From: an uncultured Pelagibacteraceae bacterium
Lineage (GTDB): Bacteria > Pseudomonadota > Alphaproteobacteria > Pelagibacterales > Pelagibacteraceae
Assembly: GCA_902517535.1 (NCBI GenBank)
Contig: CABYCK010000003.1
Span: forward strand, 1 to 64,000
Length of the DNA stretch: 64,000 nt
Direction of reading: 5' to 3'
Position numbers and translations under genes: made by a program. Below, in pieces: positions 1 through 7,681 of the stretch (its first letter is position 1; the number at the start of each line of letters is the position of its first letter). The notes under the pieces were generated by a model that ran no database searches, was not told the DNA's origin, and saw nothing but the letters and a program-made list of their open reading frames with translations.

Positions 1-2283
1 AGCTAATCCATATTGTGTAATTCCATAAATTATACCAAAATTGATTGCTTTTGCTTTTCTTCTTAAATCATCGGTCACTTCATTAATCGGACATCCAAAA
101 ACTTGACTTGCCGTTAAAGAATGTATGTCTTGTTTATTTTGAAAAGCTTTTTTTAAAGCTTTTACATCAGCCATATCAGCTAGAATCCTCATTTCTATCT
201 GATTATAATCTGCGGATATAAGAATATTATTTTTTTCTGCTATAAATGCCTTACGAATTTCTTTTCCATCAGGAGTTTTGATTGGAATATTTTGTAAATT
301 AGGGTCACTTGAAGCTAGTCTACCTGTATTAGTTGCTGCTAAAAGAAAAGATGTATGAACTCTTTTAGTTTTTTTACTAATATGATCCTGAAGGGCGTCA
401 GTATAAGTGCTTTTTAGTTTTGAAACCTGTCTCCATTCTAAAACCAAATTAGGAAACTTGTGACCTGTTAAGGCTAAATCTTCAAGAATTTTAGCACTAG
501 TTGCAAGACTACCTTTTTTTGTTTTTTTTAATTTAGCAATTTTTAGATCATTGTATATTATTTCCCCTAACTGTTTTGGCGAACCGATGTTAAATTCTTT
601 ACCCGAAAGTTTATAGATATCTTTTTCTATTTTCTTTAACCTAATTTTAAATTTTTCTGACAATTTCTGTAAATATTTATCATCAACTTTTATTCCAACC
701 ATCTCTAGTTTTGAAAGTAAATTTATCATGGGTTTTTCAAAAATTTCATAGATTTTATTCAGTTTTTCACTATTTATTCTATCAGATAATATTTCATAAA
801 GTCTCAAAGTTACATCTGCATCTTCAGCAGCATATTCGGTAGCTTCTTTAAGATTAACTTCAGAGAAGTTTAATTGTTTTTTCCCTGAACCAACTACATC
901 TTTAAAAGAGATGGTTTTGTGACCAAGATGTAATTCTGAAAGAGTATCCATGTTATGTCTGTTGTTTCCAGCATCTAAAACATACGATAACAACATAGTA
1001 TCATCTAAAGGACTAATTTCTATCCCATTTCTCCTTAGTACTATTAAATCATATTTTATATTTTGACCAATTTTTTTAATGCTATTGTCTTCTAGCAGGG
1101 GTTTGAGTTTTTTTAATACTAAATCTTTTTTTAAAGATTCTATATTTTTATGTCCTACAGGTATGTAATATGCTTCATTAGTTCCACAGCTAAAAGAGAT
1201 ACCTATTAAGTCTGCTTCTAAAGGGTTTAGTGACGAAGTCTCTGTATCAATAGAAATAAGTGATTTTTCATTCAATTTTTTTAAAAGTTTTTCTAAATCT
1301 TCTTCCTTAAGAACGCTCTTGTAAAGTTTCAAGTTTATTTTTTTATTGTAAGTATTAGAAGCAACTTTAACATTATTTTTATCTTCTCCATAAAAACTTA
1401 TCGCTTGGCTTAACAATCTATTAAATTCCATTTCCCTCAAAAAATTATATAAAATTTCTTTTTTTACATCTTTGATGACAAAGCTATTCGGATCATCTTT
1501 TACTGGTACATCATCTTTTAAAGTGACTAATTTTTTGCTTAATAAAGCTTTATCCTTATTTGTTATCAAGGTTTCACGTCTTTTATTTTGTTTTATTTCA
1601 TGGGCTTTCTTAAGTAATGAGTCTAAGTTATTATACTTTGAAATAAGTTCTGCTGCAGTTTTGATCCCAATTCCAGGAACTCCTGGTATATTATCGGAAG
1701 AGTCTCCTGCTAATGATTGGACATCCACAACTTGATAGGGTTTTACTCCAAACTTTTCGAAAACTTCTTTTTCCCCAATTACTTTATTTTTCATTGGGTC
1801 ATACATCCTAATTTTATTTGACACTAACTGCATTAAATCTTTATCAGATGAAATAACTGTAACTTTTGCACCTGCGGATGTAATTTTCTTGGCATAAGTT
1901 GCTATTAAATCATCTGCTTCATAATTGAGTAGTTCTATAGACGGTAGATTAAAAGCCTTTACAGATTTTCTTATATACTCGAATTGTGGCGCTAAATCTT
2001 CAGGAGCTTCCGATCTGTTTGCTTTATAATCTTTATAAATTTCATTTCTAAAATTTTTTCTTGCCGAGTCAAAGATTACTGCAAAATGTGTTGGTTTGTG
2101 AATAGAGTCGTCTGATCTTGAGTCCTCTAATAATTTAAAAAGCATAGAACAAAAACCATTGACTGCACCAGTAGGAAGCCCATCACTTTTTCTAGAAAGT
2201 GGAGGTAAAGCATAATAGGCTCTAAAAATATATCCAGATCCGTCAATTAAATAATAATGATCTGTTTTTTTAATTGAACTCAT
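1..2283 (-). CDS. polA: DNA polymerase I, 5' part (gene runs off the window)
   Basis: DNA polymerase I fills gaps and removes primers during replication and repair. The frame is open from the ATG at 2283 down to base 1, giving the first 761 residues of a protein usually about 930 long. Three domains are visible: an N-terminal 5' nuclease with GDSSDNIPGVPGIG near residue 195, a 3'-5' exonuclease with the intact DTE motif (SIDTETSSLN near 345), and the polymerase domain with motif A (ISADYNQIEMRIL near 690) and the O-helix RRKAKAINFGIIYG near 745. The catalytic HDE motif lies beyond the window. The retained DTE suggests proofreading is active. It is divergent from the ABC ATPase gene with 43 bases between. 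Identity is very secure. Confidence 0.97.
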   Translation of the reverse strand, partial: MSSIKKTDHYYLIDGSGYIFRAYYALPPLSRKSDGLPTGAVNGFCSMLFKLLEDSRSDDSIHKPTHFAVIFDSARKNFRNEIYKDYKANRSEAPEDLAPQFEYIRKSVKAFNLPSIELLNYEADDLIATYAKKITSAGAKVTVISSDKDLMQLVSNKIRMYDPMKNKVIGEKEVFEKFGVKPYQVVDVQSLAGDSSDNIPGVPGIGIKTAAELISKYNNLDSLLKKAHEIKQNKRRETLITNKDKALLSKKLVTLKDDVPVKDDPNSFVIKDVKKEILYNFLREMEFNRLLSQAISFYGEDKNNVKVASNTYNKKINLKLYKSVLKEEDLEKLLKKLNEKSLISIDTETSSLNPLEADLIGISFSCGTNEAYYIPVGHKNIESLKKDLVLKKLKPLLEDNSIKKIGQNIKYDLIVLRRNGIEISPLDDTMLLSYVLDAGNNRHNMDTLSELHLGHKTISFKDVVGSGKKQLNFSEVNLKEATEYAAEDADVTLRLYEILSDRINSEKLNKIYEIFEKPMINLLSKLEMVGIKVDDKYLQKLSEKFKIRLKKIEKDIYKLSGKEFNIGSPKQLGEIIYNDLKIAKLKKTKKGSLATSAKILEDLALTGHKFPNLVLEWRQVSKLKSTYTDALQDHISKKTKRVHTSFLLAATNTGRLASSDPNLQNIPIKTPDGKEIRKAFIAEKNNILISADYNQIEMRILADMADVKALKKAFQNKQDIHSLTASQVFGCPINEVTDDLRRKAKAINFGIIYGITQYGLA

Positions 2284-2326
2284 ATATATATATTACATTA
2301 ATTTATGATCTATATTTAATCAAACT

Positions 2327-3256
2327 ATGGACAAATTTGCTTTAACTGTTGAAAATCTTACAAAGATTTACTCGGATTCTAAAAATAAAAAAGTAAATAA
2401 AGCTCTTAATAATTTAAATTTTCAGGTTCGAGAAGGAGAGGTATTTGGTTTGCTTGGTCCAAATGGTGCTGGCAAAACAACTTTCTTAAGTATCTTAGGT
2501 GGAACAGTTGAAAAAACAAATGGTAAAGTAAACGTTTGGGGTTTTGATCTTGACAAAAACCCTAGGCAAGTAAGAGCCTCTATTGGAATAGTGCCTCAAG
2601 AAGTCAATTTGGATGCTTTCTTTAGTCCAAGAAAATTACTTGAATTGCAAGCTGGATTATATGGAATTACAAAAAAAAATAGAATTACTGATTTGATTTT
2701 AAAAATGGTTGCTTTAGAAAATAAAGCAAGCGCTTACTCAAGAAGTTTATCGGGTGGTATGAAGAGAAGATTGCTGATAGCTAAAGCTATGGTGCATCAA
2801 CCACCAATATTAATTTTAGACGAGCCAACTGCCGGAGTTGATGTTGAGCTTAGAAATAATCTATGGGAAAATGTAAAAAAGTTAAATAAGGAGGGGGTTA
2901 CAATTATTTTAACTACTCATTATTTATTTGAAGCTCAAGAAATGTGTGATCGAATAGCAATTATTAATAAAGGTGATCTTGTTGCGCTGGATACAACTCA
3001 AAAACTTTTAGACAGAATTAAAACAAAAAAAATTAACTTTAAAATAGATAACATTGATAAAAATAAAATTTTAAATATGAATGGAGTTAAATTTTCAATA
3101 AATTCAAACAAATCTATTTCGGTTACCTATGAAAAAAACATCTTTAATTTTGGGGAAATCATTAACTTTTTAAGTAAAAATGATATAAAAATACAAGATA
3201 TTGAGACTGAAGACGGAGATTTAGAAGATGTTTTTGTCCAATTAACAAATGTGTAG
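2327..3256 (+). CDS. ABC transporter ATP-binding protein, ABC-2 exporter type
   Basis: This is the ATPase subunit of an ABC transporter of the YadG/CcmA/NodI kind, which normally works with an ABC-2 membrane permease. Visible motifs are Walker A GPNGAGKT (44-51), signature LSGGMKRR (about 140-147), Walker B ILILDEPTAGVD (about 160) and the H-loop TTHYLFEAQ. Length (309 aa) fits YadG-type ATPases. No permease gene is adjacent: the next gene, 32 bases on, is bioY, an ECF substrate-binding subunit. The ABC-2 style sequence argues against it being the ECF energy module. Substrate unknown. Confidence 0.88.
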   Translation: MDKFALTVENLTKIYSDSKNKKVNKALNNLNFQVREGEVFGLLGPNGAGKTTFLSILGGTVEKTNGKVNVWGFDLDKNPRQVRASIGIVPQEVNLDAFFSPRKLLELQAGLYGITKKNRITDLILKMVALENKASAYSRSLSGGMKRRLLIAKAMVHQPPILILDEPTAGVDVELRNNLWENVKKLNKEGVTIILTTHYLFEAQEMCDRIAIINKGDLVALDTTQKLLDRIKTKKINFKIDNIDKNKILNMNGVKFSINSNKSISVTYEKNIFNFGEIINFLSKNDIKIQDIETEDGDLEDVFVQLTNV

Positions 3257-3288
3257 ATTTTATTGAAAAAAAAGATAAAAATACATAA

Positions 3289-3840
3289 ATGGAAATCGTA
3301 AAAAACTTTACATATTCAAAAATAGTAAAAAATCTTTTTTTAGCTTTAGTTGGAACCATACTATTAGCTATATCTTCAAAGATAAAAATTCCTTTTTATC
3401 CTGTACCCATGACTATGCAAACATTTGTAATTTTGATTATTGGAATAGTTTATGGATGGAAACTTGGATTGTTAACTGTTGGATTATATTTAGTAGAAGG
3501 AATAGCAGGATTGCCGGTTTTTTCAGGTACACCAGAAAAAGGGGTTGGTATAGTCTATTTCACTGGTCCAACAATGGGTTACTTGGTTGGTTTTTTAGTT
3601 GCAGTGTTTTTAGTTGGAAAATTTAATTACGATAAAAATTTAATTAAAAACTTCATCAAATTAACCTTCTCGATAGGTATTATTTATATTTTTGGAATGA
3701 TTTGGTTAGGAGGACTAATTGGTTGGGACAAGCCAATATACAAACTAGGCGCTCAACCTTTTTTATTAGCCGAATTGTTTAAAATTTTATTAGCAACATT
3801 CGCCATTAATCAAATAAAAAAATTTAGAAAAATACTTTAA
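3289..3840 (+). CDS. bioY: BioY-family biotin transporter subunit
   Basis: Integral membrane substrate-binding subunit for biotin uptake. The 183-residue protein is almost entirely hydrophobic, with about six helices and the BioY-type segment IPFYPVPMTMQTFVILIIG near residues 35-53 followed by YGWKLGLLTVGLYLVEGIAGLP-like sequence. BioY proteins can import biotin alone or with the BioMN energy module; no BioM or BioN is in the window. Biotin scavenging fits a streamlined marine bacterium. It follows the ABC ATPase by 32 bases and could be co-transcribed. It converges on regA with one base between the stop codons. Confidence 0.88.
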   Translation: MEIVKNFTYSKIVKNLFLALVGTILLAISSKIKIPFYPVPMTMQTFVILIIGIVYGWKLGLLTVGLYLVEGIAGLPVFSGTPEKGVGIVYFTGPTMGYLVGFLVAVFLVGKFNYDKNLIKNFIKLTFSIGIIYIFGMIWLGGLIGWDKPIYKLGAQPFLLAELFKILLATFAINQIKKFRKIL

Positions 3841-3841
3841 G

Positions 3842-4414
3842 CTATCTAGGAGATCTTTTAGAGAGTATTCTTTGCAAAGTTCTTCTATGCATTTTTAAAC
3901 GTCTCGCAGTTTCAGAAACATTACGATTGCACAATTCAAATACCCTATGAATATGTTCCCATTTTACTCTGTCTGCTGACATGGGGTTTTCAGGAGGGGT
4001 AGCTTTGGACTCAGGGGCAGCAAGCAAAGCTGCTTCTACATCATCTGCATCTACAGGTTTAGCCATATAGTCTATAGCTCCTGCTTTCACAGCTGCCACA
4101 GCAGTAGGTAAATTTCCATATCCGGTTAACATCACTATTCTGCAGTCTTTTTTGTTAACATGTAGCTCTTTTACAACATCAAGACCATTTCCATCTTCTA
4201 ATCTTAAGTCCACTAAAGCAAAGCTGGGAGGATCGTTTTTGACTATTTGCAGGCCTTCTGTCACCGTTTTAGCCTCTTTTACCGTAAAACCCTTCTTTTC
4301 CATGGCTCTTGAGAGTCTGCCTCTTAAAGGGTCATCATCGTCTAATATAAGAAGAGATTTATCAGAAAAATCTGACAAATTTAGTTGTTTTGGATAAACA
4401 TTTCGGGCTACCAT
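3842..4414 (-). CDS. regA: RegA/PrrA/ActR-type redox response regulator
   Basis: Global redox response regulator, the partner of RegB. The receiver domain (about 18-130) has the acidic cluster LLILDDDD (21-28), the phospho-acceptor Asp69 in ALVDLRLEDGNGL, and the conserved Lys in MAKPVD. After a short linker the C-terminal Fis-type helix-turn-helix ends in NVSETARRLKMHRRTLQRIL, which is nearly invariant among RegA homologues. Length 190 matches the family. It is separated from its kinase gene regB (7678-8958) by the three polyamine genes on the other strand, and is divergent from the decarboxylase gene, so the two promoters share the region 4415-4571. Confidence 0.93.
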   Translation of the reverse strand: MVARNVYPKQLNLSDFSDKSLLILDDDDPLRGRLSRAMEKKGFTVKEAKTVTEGLQIVKNDPPSFALVDLRLEDGNGLDVVKELHVNKKDCRIVMLTGYGNLPTAVAAVKAGAIDYMAKPVDADDVEAALLAAPESKATPPENPMSADRVKWEHIHRVFELCNRNVSETARRLKMHRRTLQRILSKRSPR

Positions 4415-4432
4415 AAAAAACTATATATGCAC

Positions 4433-4438
4433 TATAAT
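4433..4438 (+). promoter_or_regulatory. possible -10 element for the decarboxylase leader
   Basis: TATAAT is seen 133 bases before the decarboxylase start, in the 157-base gap between divergent regA and the polyamine operon. No convincing -35 was found, so this is tentative. If used, the transcript would begin near 4445 and include the alternative hairpins at 4485-4543. Confidence 0.3.
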
Positions 4439-4484
4439 CGTAATTTCAACTGATAAATCCAAATTTTTTTCTTTACATAAAGTT

Positions 4485-4543
4485 AAAAAAACCTTAAACG
4501 CGACTAAATAAGGTTTTTTTTATCAAAATTTTTTAAAAACCTT
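4485..4543 (+). promoter_or_regulatory. attenuator-like leader with mutually exclusive hairpins before the decarboxylase gene
   Basis: Bases 4485-4496 (A-tract plus CCTTA) pair with 4509-4520 (TAAGG plus T-tract) in a 12-bp stem with a 12-base loop, ending in a run of eight T: a terminator-like hairpin. The segment 4510-4518 (AAGGTTTTT) can instead pair with 4535-4543 (AAAAACCTT) in a 9-bp stem. The two structures cannot coexist. The leader ends at an AGAGGA ribosome binding site before the ATG at 4572. Ornithine decarboxylase genes of alphaproteobacteria are known to carry a structured leader (the speF motif); equivalence here is an inference. The stem is A+T rich and stability was not computed. 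Confidence 0.5.
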
Positions 4544-4571
4544 TTGTGTAAACTAAAGAGGAACACATGCA

Positions 4572-5750
4572 ATGCGAAAATTTAAAGACGTTAACGAACT
4601 AGTTAATGAGCTAAAACCTGATTACCCCGTATATTGCATACGGACTGATTCTATAAAAAAGTCTACAAAGTTCTTTAAAGATAAATTCCCAGGTAAGGTT
4701 TTATACGCAGTTAAAACTAACCCTAATGAAAAAGTAATCAAACAAATCATTTCTAATGGTATTCAAGATTTTGATGTTGCGTCTCTTAATGAAATTAAAC
4801 TGATAAAGAAAATTAAAGCAGACTCAAAATTATATTTTATGCATACTGTAAAAAGTAAAGAAAGTATTTCTTCTGCTTATTTTGATTATGACGTAAAAGA
4901 TTTTGCATTAGATAATAAAGATGAGTTAAGAAAAATACTAGAGGCAACAAATCAAGCTAAAGATTTAAATTTATATGTTAGAATTGCTATTTCAAATGAA
5001 CATGCTGAAATAGATTTATCAAGAAAATTTGGTGCGCTGCCCTCTGAAGCTCTTGGACTTGTAAGACTGTGTAGAGAACATGCTAAGAAACTTGGTATTA
5101 GCTTTCATGTTGGTTCTCAGTGTATGCATAAAATTTCATATTCTAAAGGTATAAGTGAAGTCGGAAATATTATAAAAAAAACAAAAATAATTCCTGATAT
5201 AATAAATGTTGGAGGTGGTTTTCCATCAGTTTACCCTGATTTAAATCCTGAGCCACTAAATAATTATTTAGATGAGATAAAAAAATCTTTAAAAAATTTA
5301 AAGCTGCCAAAATTGCCTGAAATTATTTGTGAGCCAGGAAGAGCTATCGTAGCCGAAAGCGGTTCAACAATTGTAAAAGTAATATTAAGAAAAAAACAAA
5401 ATATTTATATAAATGATGGAACTTACGGTTCTTTATTTGATGCAGGAGTCCCAAATTTTGTATTGCCAACAAAGATGATTACAAACGGAAGAATTCTTTC
5501 TAAGAAATTGACACCATTCAGCTTTTTTGGACCTACTTGTGATAGTCTGGATTATATGAAAGGTCCTTTTTTATTGCCGAATAATATTAAAGAAGGAGAT
5601 TATATTGAATTAGGACAATTGGGAGCTTATGGATTAACTTTTAGAACAAAATTTAATGGCTTTTATTCAGATGAAATTTACGAATTAAATGATAAACCAA
5701 TAATGTCTTTATATGAGGATACAAGTAAGGTTGATTACTTGGTTGCTTAA
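4572..5750 (+). CDS. ornithine/lysine decarboxylase, alanine-racemase fold
   Basis: PLP-dependent decarboxylase making putrescine from ornithine (or cadaverine from lysine). The 392-residue protein has the PLP lysine Lys48 in LYAVKTNP, the phosphate-binding GGGFPSVYPDLNPEPL near 215, EPGRAIVAESG near 255, and the FGPTCDSLD segment near 320 whose Cys and Asp line the active site in eukaryote-type ornithine decarboxylases. The sequence does not tell ornithine from lysine preference. It is the first of three plus-strand genes; its stop TAA shares its last A with the ATG of the next gene (ATGA-like one-base overlap at 5750). The leader carries an attenuator-like structure. Confidence 0.9.
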   Translation: MRKFKDVNELVNELKPDYPVYCIRTDSIKKSTKFFKDKFPGKVLYAVKTNPNEKVIKQIISNGIQDFDVASLNEIKLIKKIKADSKLYFMHTVKSKESISSAYFDYDVKDFALDNKDELRKILEATNQAKDLNLYVRIAISNEHAEIDLSRKFGALPSEALGLVRLCREHAKKLGISFHVGSQCMHKISYSKGISEVGNIIKKTKIIPDIINVGGGFPSVYPDLNPEPLNNYLDEIKKSLKNLKLPKLPEIICEPGRAIVAESGSTIVKVILRKKQNIYINDGTYGSLFDAGVPNFVLPTKMITNGRILSKKLTPFSFFGPTCDSLDYMKGPFLLPNNIKEGDYIELGQLGAYGLTFRTKFNGFYSDEIYELNDKPIMSLYEDTSKVDYLVA

Positions 5751-6799
5751 TGACAAAAAAAAGTGGTCCTAATATCGGACATAATAAAAAATCATTTTTA
5801 AACAATCCAGTTGAACACATAGATATTACCTCTTTTGACTCGAGGAAAATAATTGAGGGAATGAGCAAAATGTCCTTTACCTCTAGGGACACTGCTAATG
5901 CTGCAAAAATTTATAATGAAATGATATCGGATGAAAATTGTTCAATTTTTTTAACTATTGCTGGTTCTACTTCTGCCGGTGGCTGTATGGATCTTTACTC
6001 AGACTTAGTAAAATACAATATGGTGGATGCTATAGTGGCTACAGGAGCCTCTATAATTGACATGGATTTCTTTGAGGCTTTAGGGTTCAAACACTACCAA
6101 GGATCTCAATTTCAAGACGATACTGAATTAAGAAAAAATTATATAGATAGAATTTATGATACATATATTGATGAAGAAGAACTTCAAGCATGTGATCAAG
6201 CTATTTGTGATGTTGCAAATTCTATGAAACCTAAAGCTTATACTTCAAGAGAATTCATTCAAGAGTTAGGCAAATTCTTAAAAAAAAATTCTAAAAAGAA
6301 AGGTTCTTTAATTGAAACAGCTTTTGATAATAATGTACCTATTTTTTGTCCAGCGTTTACTGATAGTTCTGCTGGTTTTGGTCTTGTTATGCATCAAGAG
6401 CAAAATCCCGATAAACATATAACAATAGATTCGATTAGGGAATTAAGAGAATTAACAGAAATAAAAATAAAATCTAAACAATCTGGCCTATTAATGGTGG
6501 GTGGAGGAGTGCCTAAAAATTTTGTTCAAGATACTGTCGTTTGCGCGGACCTTATAGGTAAGCAAGTTGATATGCATAAGTATGCAATTCAAATTACTGT
6601 AGCAGATACTAGAGATGGAGCGTGTAGTAGCTCAACATTAAAAGAGGCTAGCTCTTGGGGAAAAGTAGACATCGCAAAGGAACAAATGGTTTTTGCTGAA
6701 GCGACAAGTGTCTTACCTTTAATTGCAAGTGACGCCTATCATCGTCAAAATTGGAAGAATAGAAAAAAAAGAAATTTTTCTCAAATATTTAAATCTTAA
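5750..6799 (+). CDS. deoxyhypusine synthase-like enzyme of a polyamine operon
   Basis: Member of the deoxyhypusine synthase (DHS) family, NAD-dependent enzymes that transfer an aminobutyl group from a polyamine through a lysine imine. In eukaryotes and archaea the acceptor is eIF5A; bacteria have no eIF5A, so the acceptor here must differ. The catalytic lysine is present: SSWGK with Lys305 matches the human EAVSWGK site (Lys329). The motif GGGVPKNF near 249-256 stands where human DHS has GGGVVKHH, so the polyamine-binding His288 equivalent is Asn. Both NAD-site segments (IAGSTSAGG near 70, VATGAS near 97) are visible. It sits tightly between decarboxylase and ureohydrolase genes. Homospermidine synthesis, as in plant DHS relatives, is one possibility; product unknown. 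Confidence 0.88.
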   Translation: MTKKSGPNIGHNKKSFLNNPVEHIDITSFDSRKIIEGMSKMSFTSRDTANAAKIYNEMISDENCSIFLTIAGSTSAGGCMDLYSDLVKYNMVDAIVATGASIIDMDFFEALGFKHYQGSQFQDDTELRKNYIDRIYDTYIDEEELQACDQAICDVANSMKPKAYTSREFIQELGKFLKKNSKKKGSLIETAFDNNVPIFCPAFTDSSAGFGLVMHQEQNPDKHITIDSIRELRELTEIKIKSKQSGLLMVGGGVPKNFVQDTVVCADLIGKQVDMHKYAIQITVADTRDGACSSSTLKEASSWGKVDIAKEQMVFAEATSVLPLIASDAYHRQNWKNRKKRNFSQIFKS

Positions 6800-7681
6800 A
6801 TGAATTACTTAAGCCAAAAAAAAGGTTTTCTTGGTTATGATGCAAATTATAAAATTGAAAACAAAGTAGTAGTAGTTCCTTTTGGTTTAGAAAAAACTGT
6901 AAGCTATGGTGGAGGGACTAAAAATGGTCCTAAGGAAATAATTAATGCATCTCACCAAGTTGAATTATTTGATGAAGAATTAAATAAAGAACCATACAAA
7001 GAAATTGGCATTAAGACTATCAAACCATTTCCTATAAAAAAAACAATTAATTCTGCGCTAGATCAACTATCTAAGATTAATGAAAAAGTAATTTCAAATC
7101 AAAAATTTCCACTAGTTTTTGGTGGAGAGCATTCTATTACACCAGGGGCTATAAAGCCATTTGTTAAAAAGTACGATCAATTAACTATTCTACATTTTGA
7201 TGCACATGCTGATTTGAGAGAAAGTTATAACGGAGAAAAATTTTCTCACGCATCTGCAATTAAAAGATGTTTAGATTACAATAATGTTAATGTTGTATCC
7301 TTTGGTATAAGAAATCTATCGCAGGAAGAAATGAGATATTATGAAAAAAATAGAGATAGAATTGAAATTTTTTGGAGCATGGATAGAAAAAATTGGGATT
7401 TAAATAAACTAGAAAAATTTTTTGGTGGTAAAAATGTTTATATTACTTTTGATGTGGATTGTTTCGACTCAAGTATAATGCCTGCTACAGGCACGCCTGA
7501 ACCAGGAGGTCTATTGTGGGATGATATTTTGCCGATAATAAAAAAGGTCTGCCAAATAGGTAATATAGTAGGTGCAGATATAAATGAGTTAGCTCCTATA
7601 AAAAATTTTAACTCATATAATTTTTTAGTAGCAAAATTAGCTTATAAAATTTTATCTTATACTTTTGAATTTAAGAATTAG
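6800..7681 (+). CDS. speB: agmatinase-family ureohydrolase
   Basis: Dinuclear manganese ureohydrolase that releases urea from a guanidino compound, by family habit agmatine to putrescine. Metal ligands are visible in GGEHS (about 108-112), HFDAHAD (about 132-138) and FDVDCFDSS (about 217-225), followed by the agmatinase-like MPATGTPEPGG. Length 293 is normal. Its start follows the DHS-like stop codon directly. No arginine decarboxylase is in the window, so the source of agmatine is not shown; N1-aminopropylagmatine or another guanidino polyamine is an alternative substrate known for this family. The stop codon interlocks with that of convergent regB in a 4-base TTAG overlap. Confidence 0.85.
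   Translation: MNYLSQKKGFLGYDANYKIENKVVVVPFGLEKTVSYGGGTKNGPKEIINASHQVELFDEELNKEPYKEIGIKTIKPFPIKKTINSALDQLSKINEKVISNQKFPLVFGGEHSITPGAIKPFVKKYDQLTILHFDAHADLRESYNGEKFSHASAIKRCLDYNNVNVVSFGIRNLSQEEMRYYEKNRDRIEIFWSMDRKNWDLNKLEKFFGGKNVYITFDVDCFDSSIMPATGTPEPGGLLWDDILPIIKKVCQIGNIVGADINELAPIKNFNSYNFLVAKLAYKILSYTFEFKN

Noticed and set aside
1472-1735. Plus-strand open frame of 87 codons within polA
   Set aside because: It is antisense to the strongly conserved 5' nuclease region of polA and has no ribosome binding site or recognisable domain.
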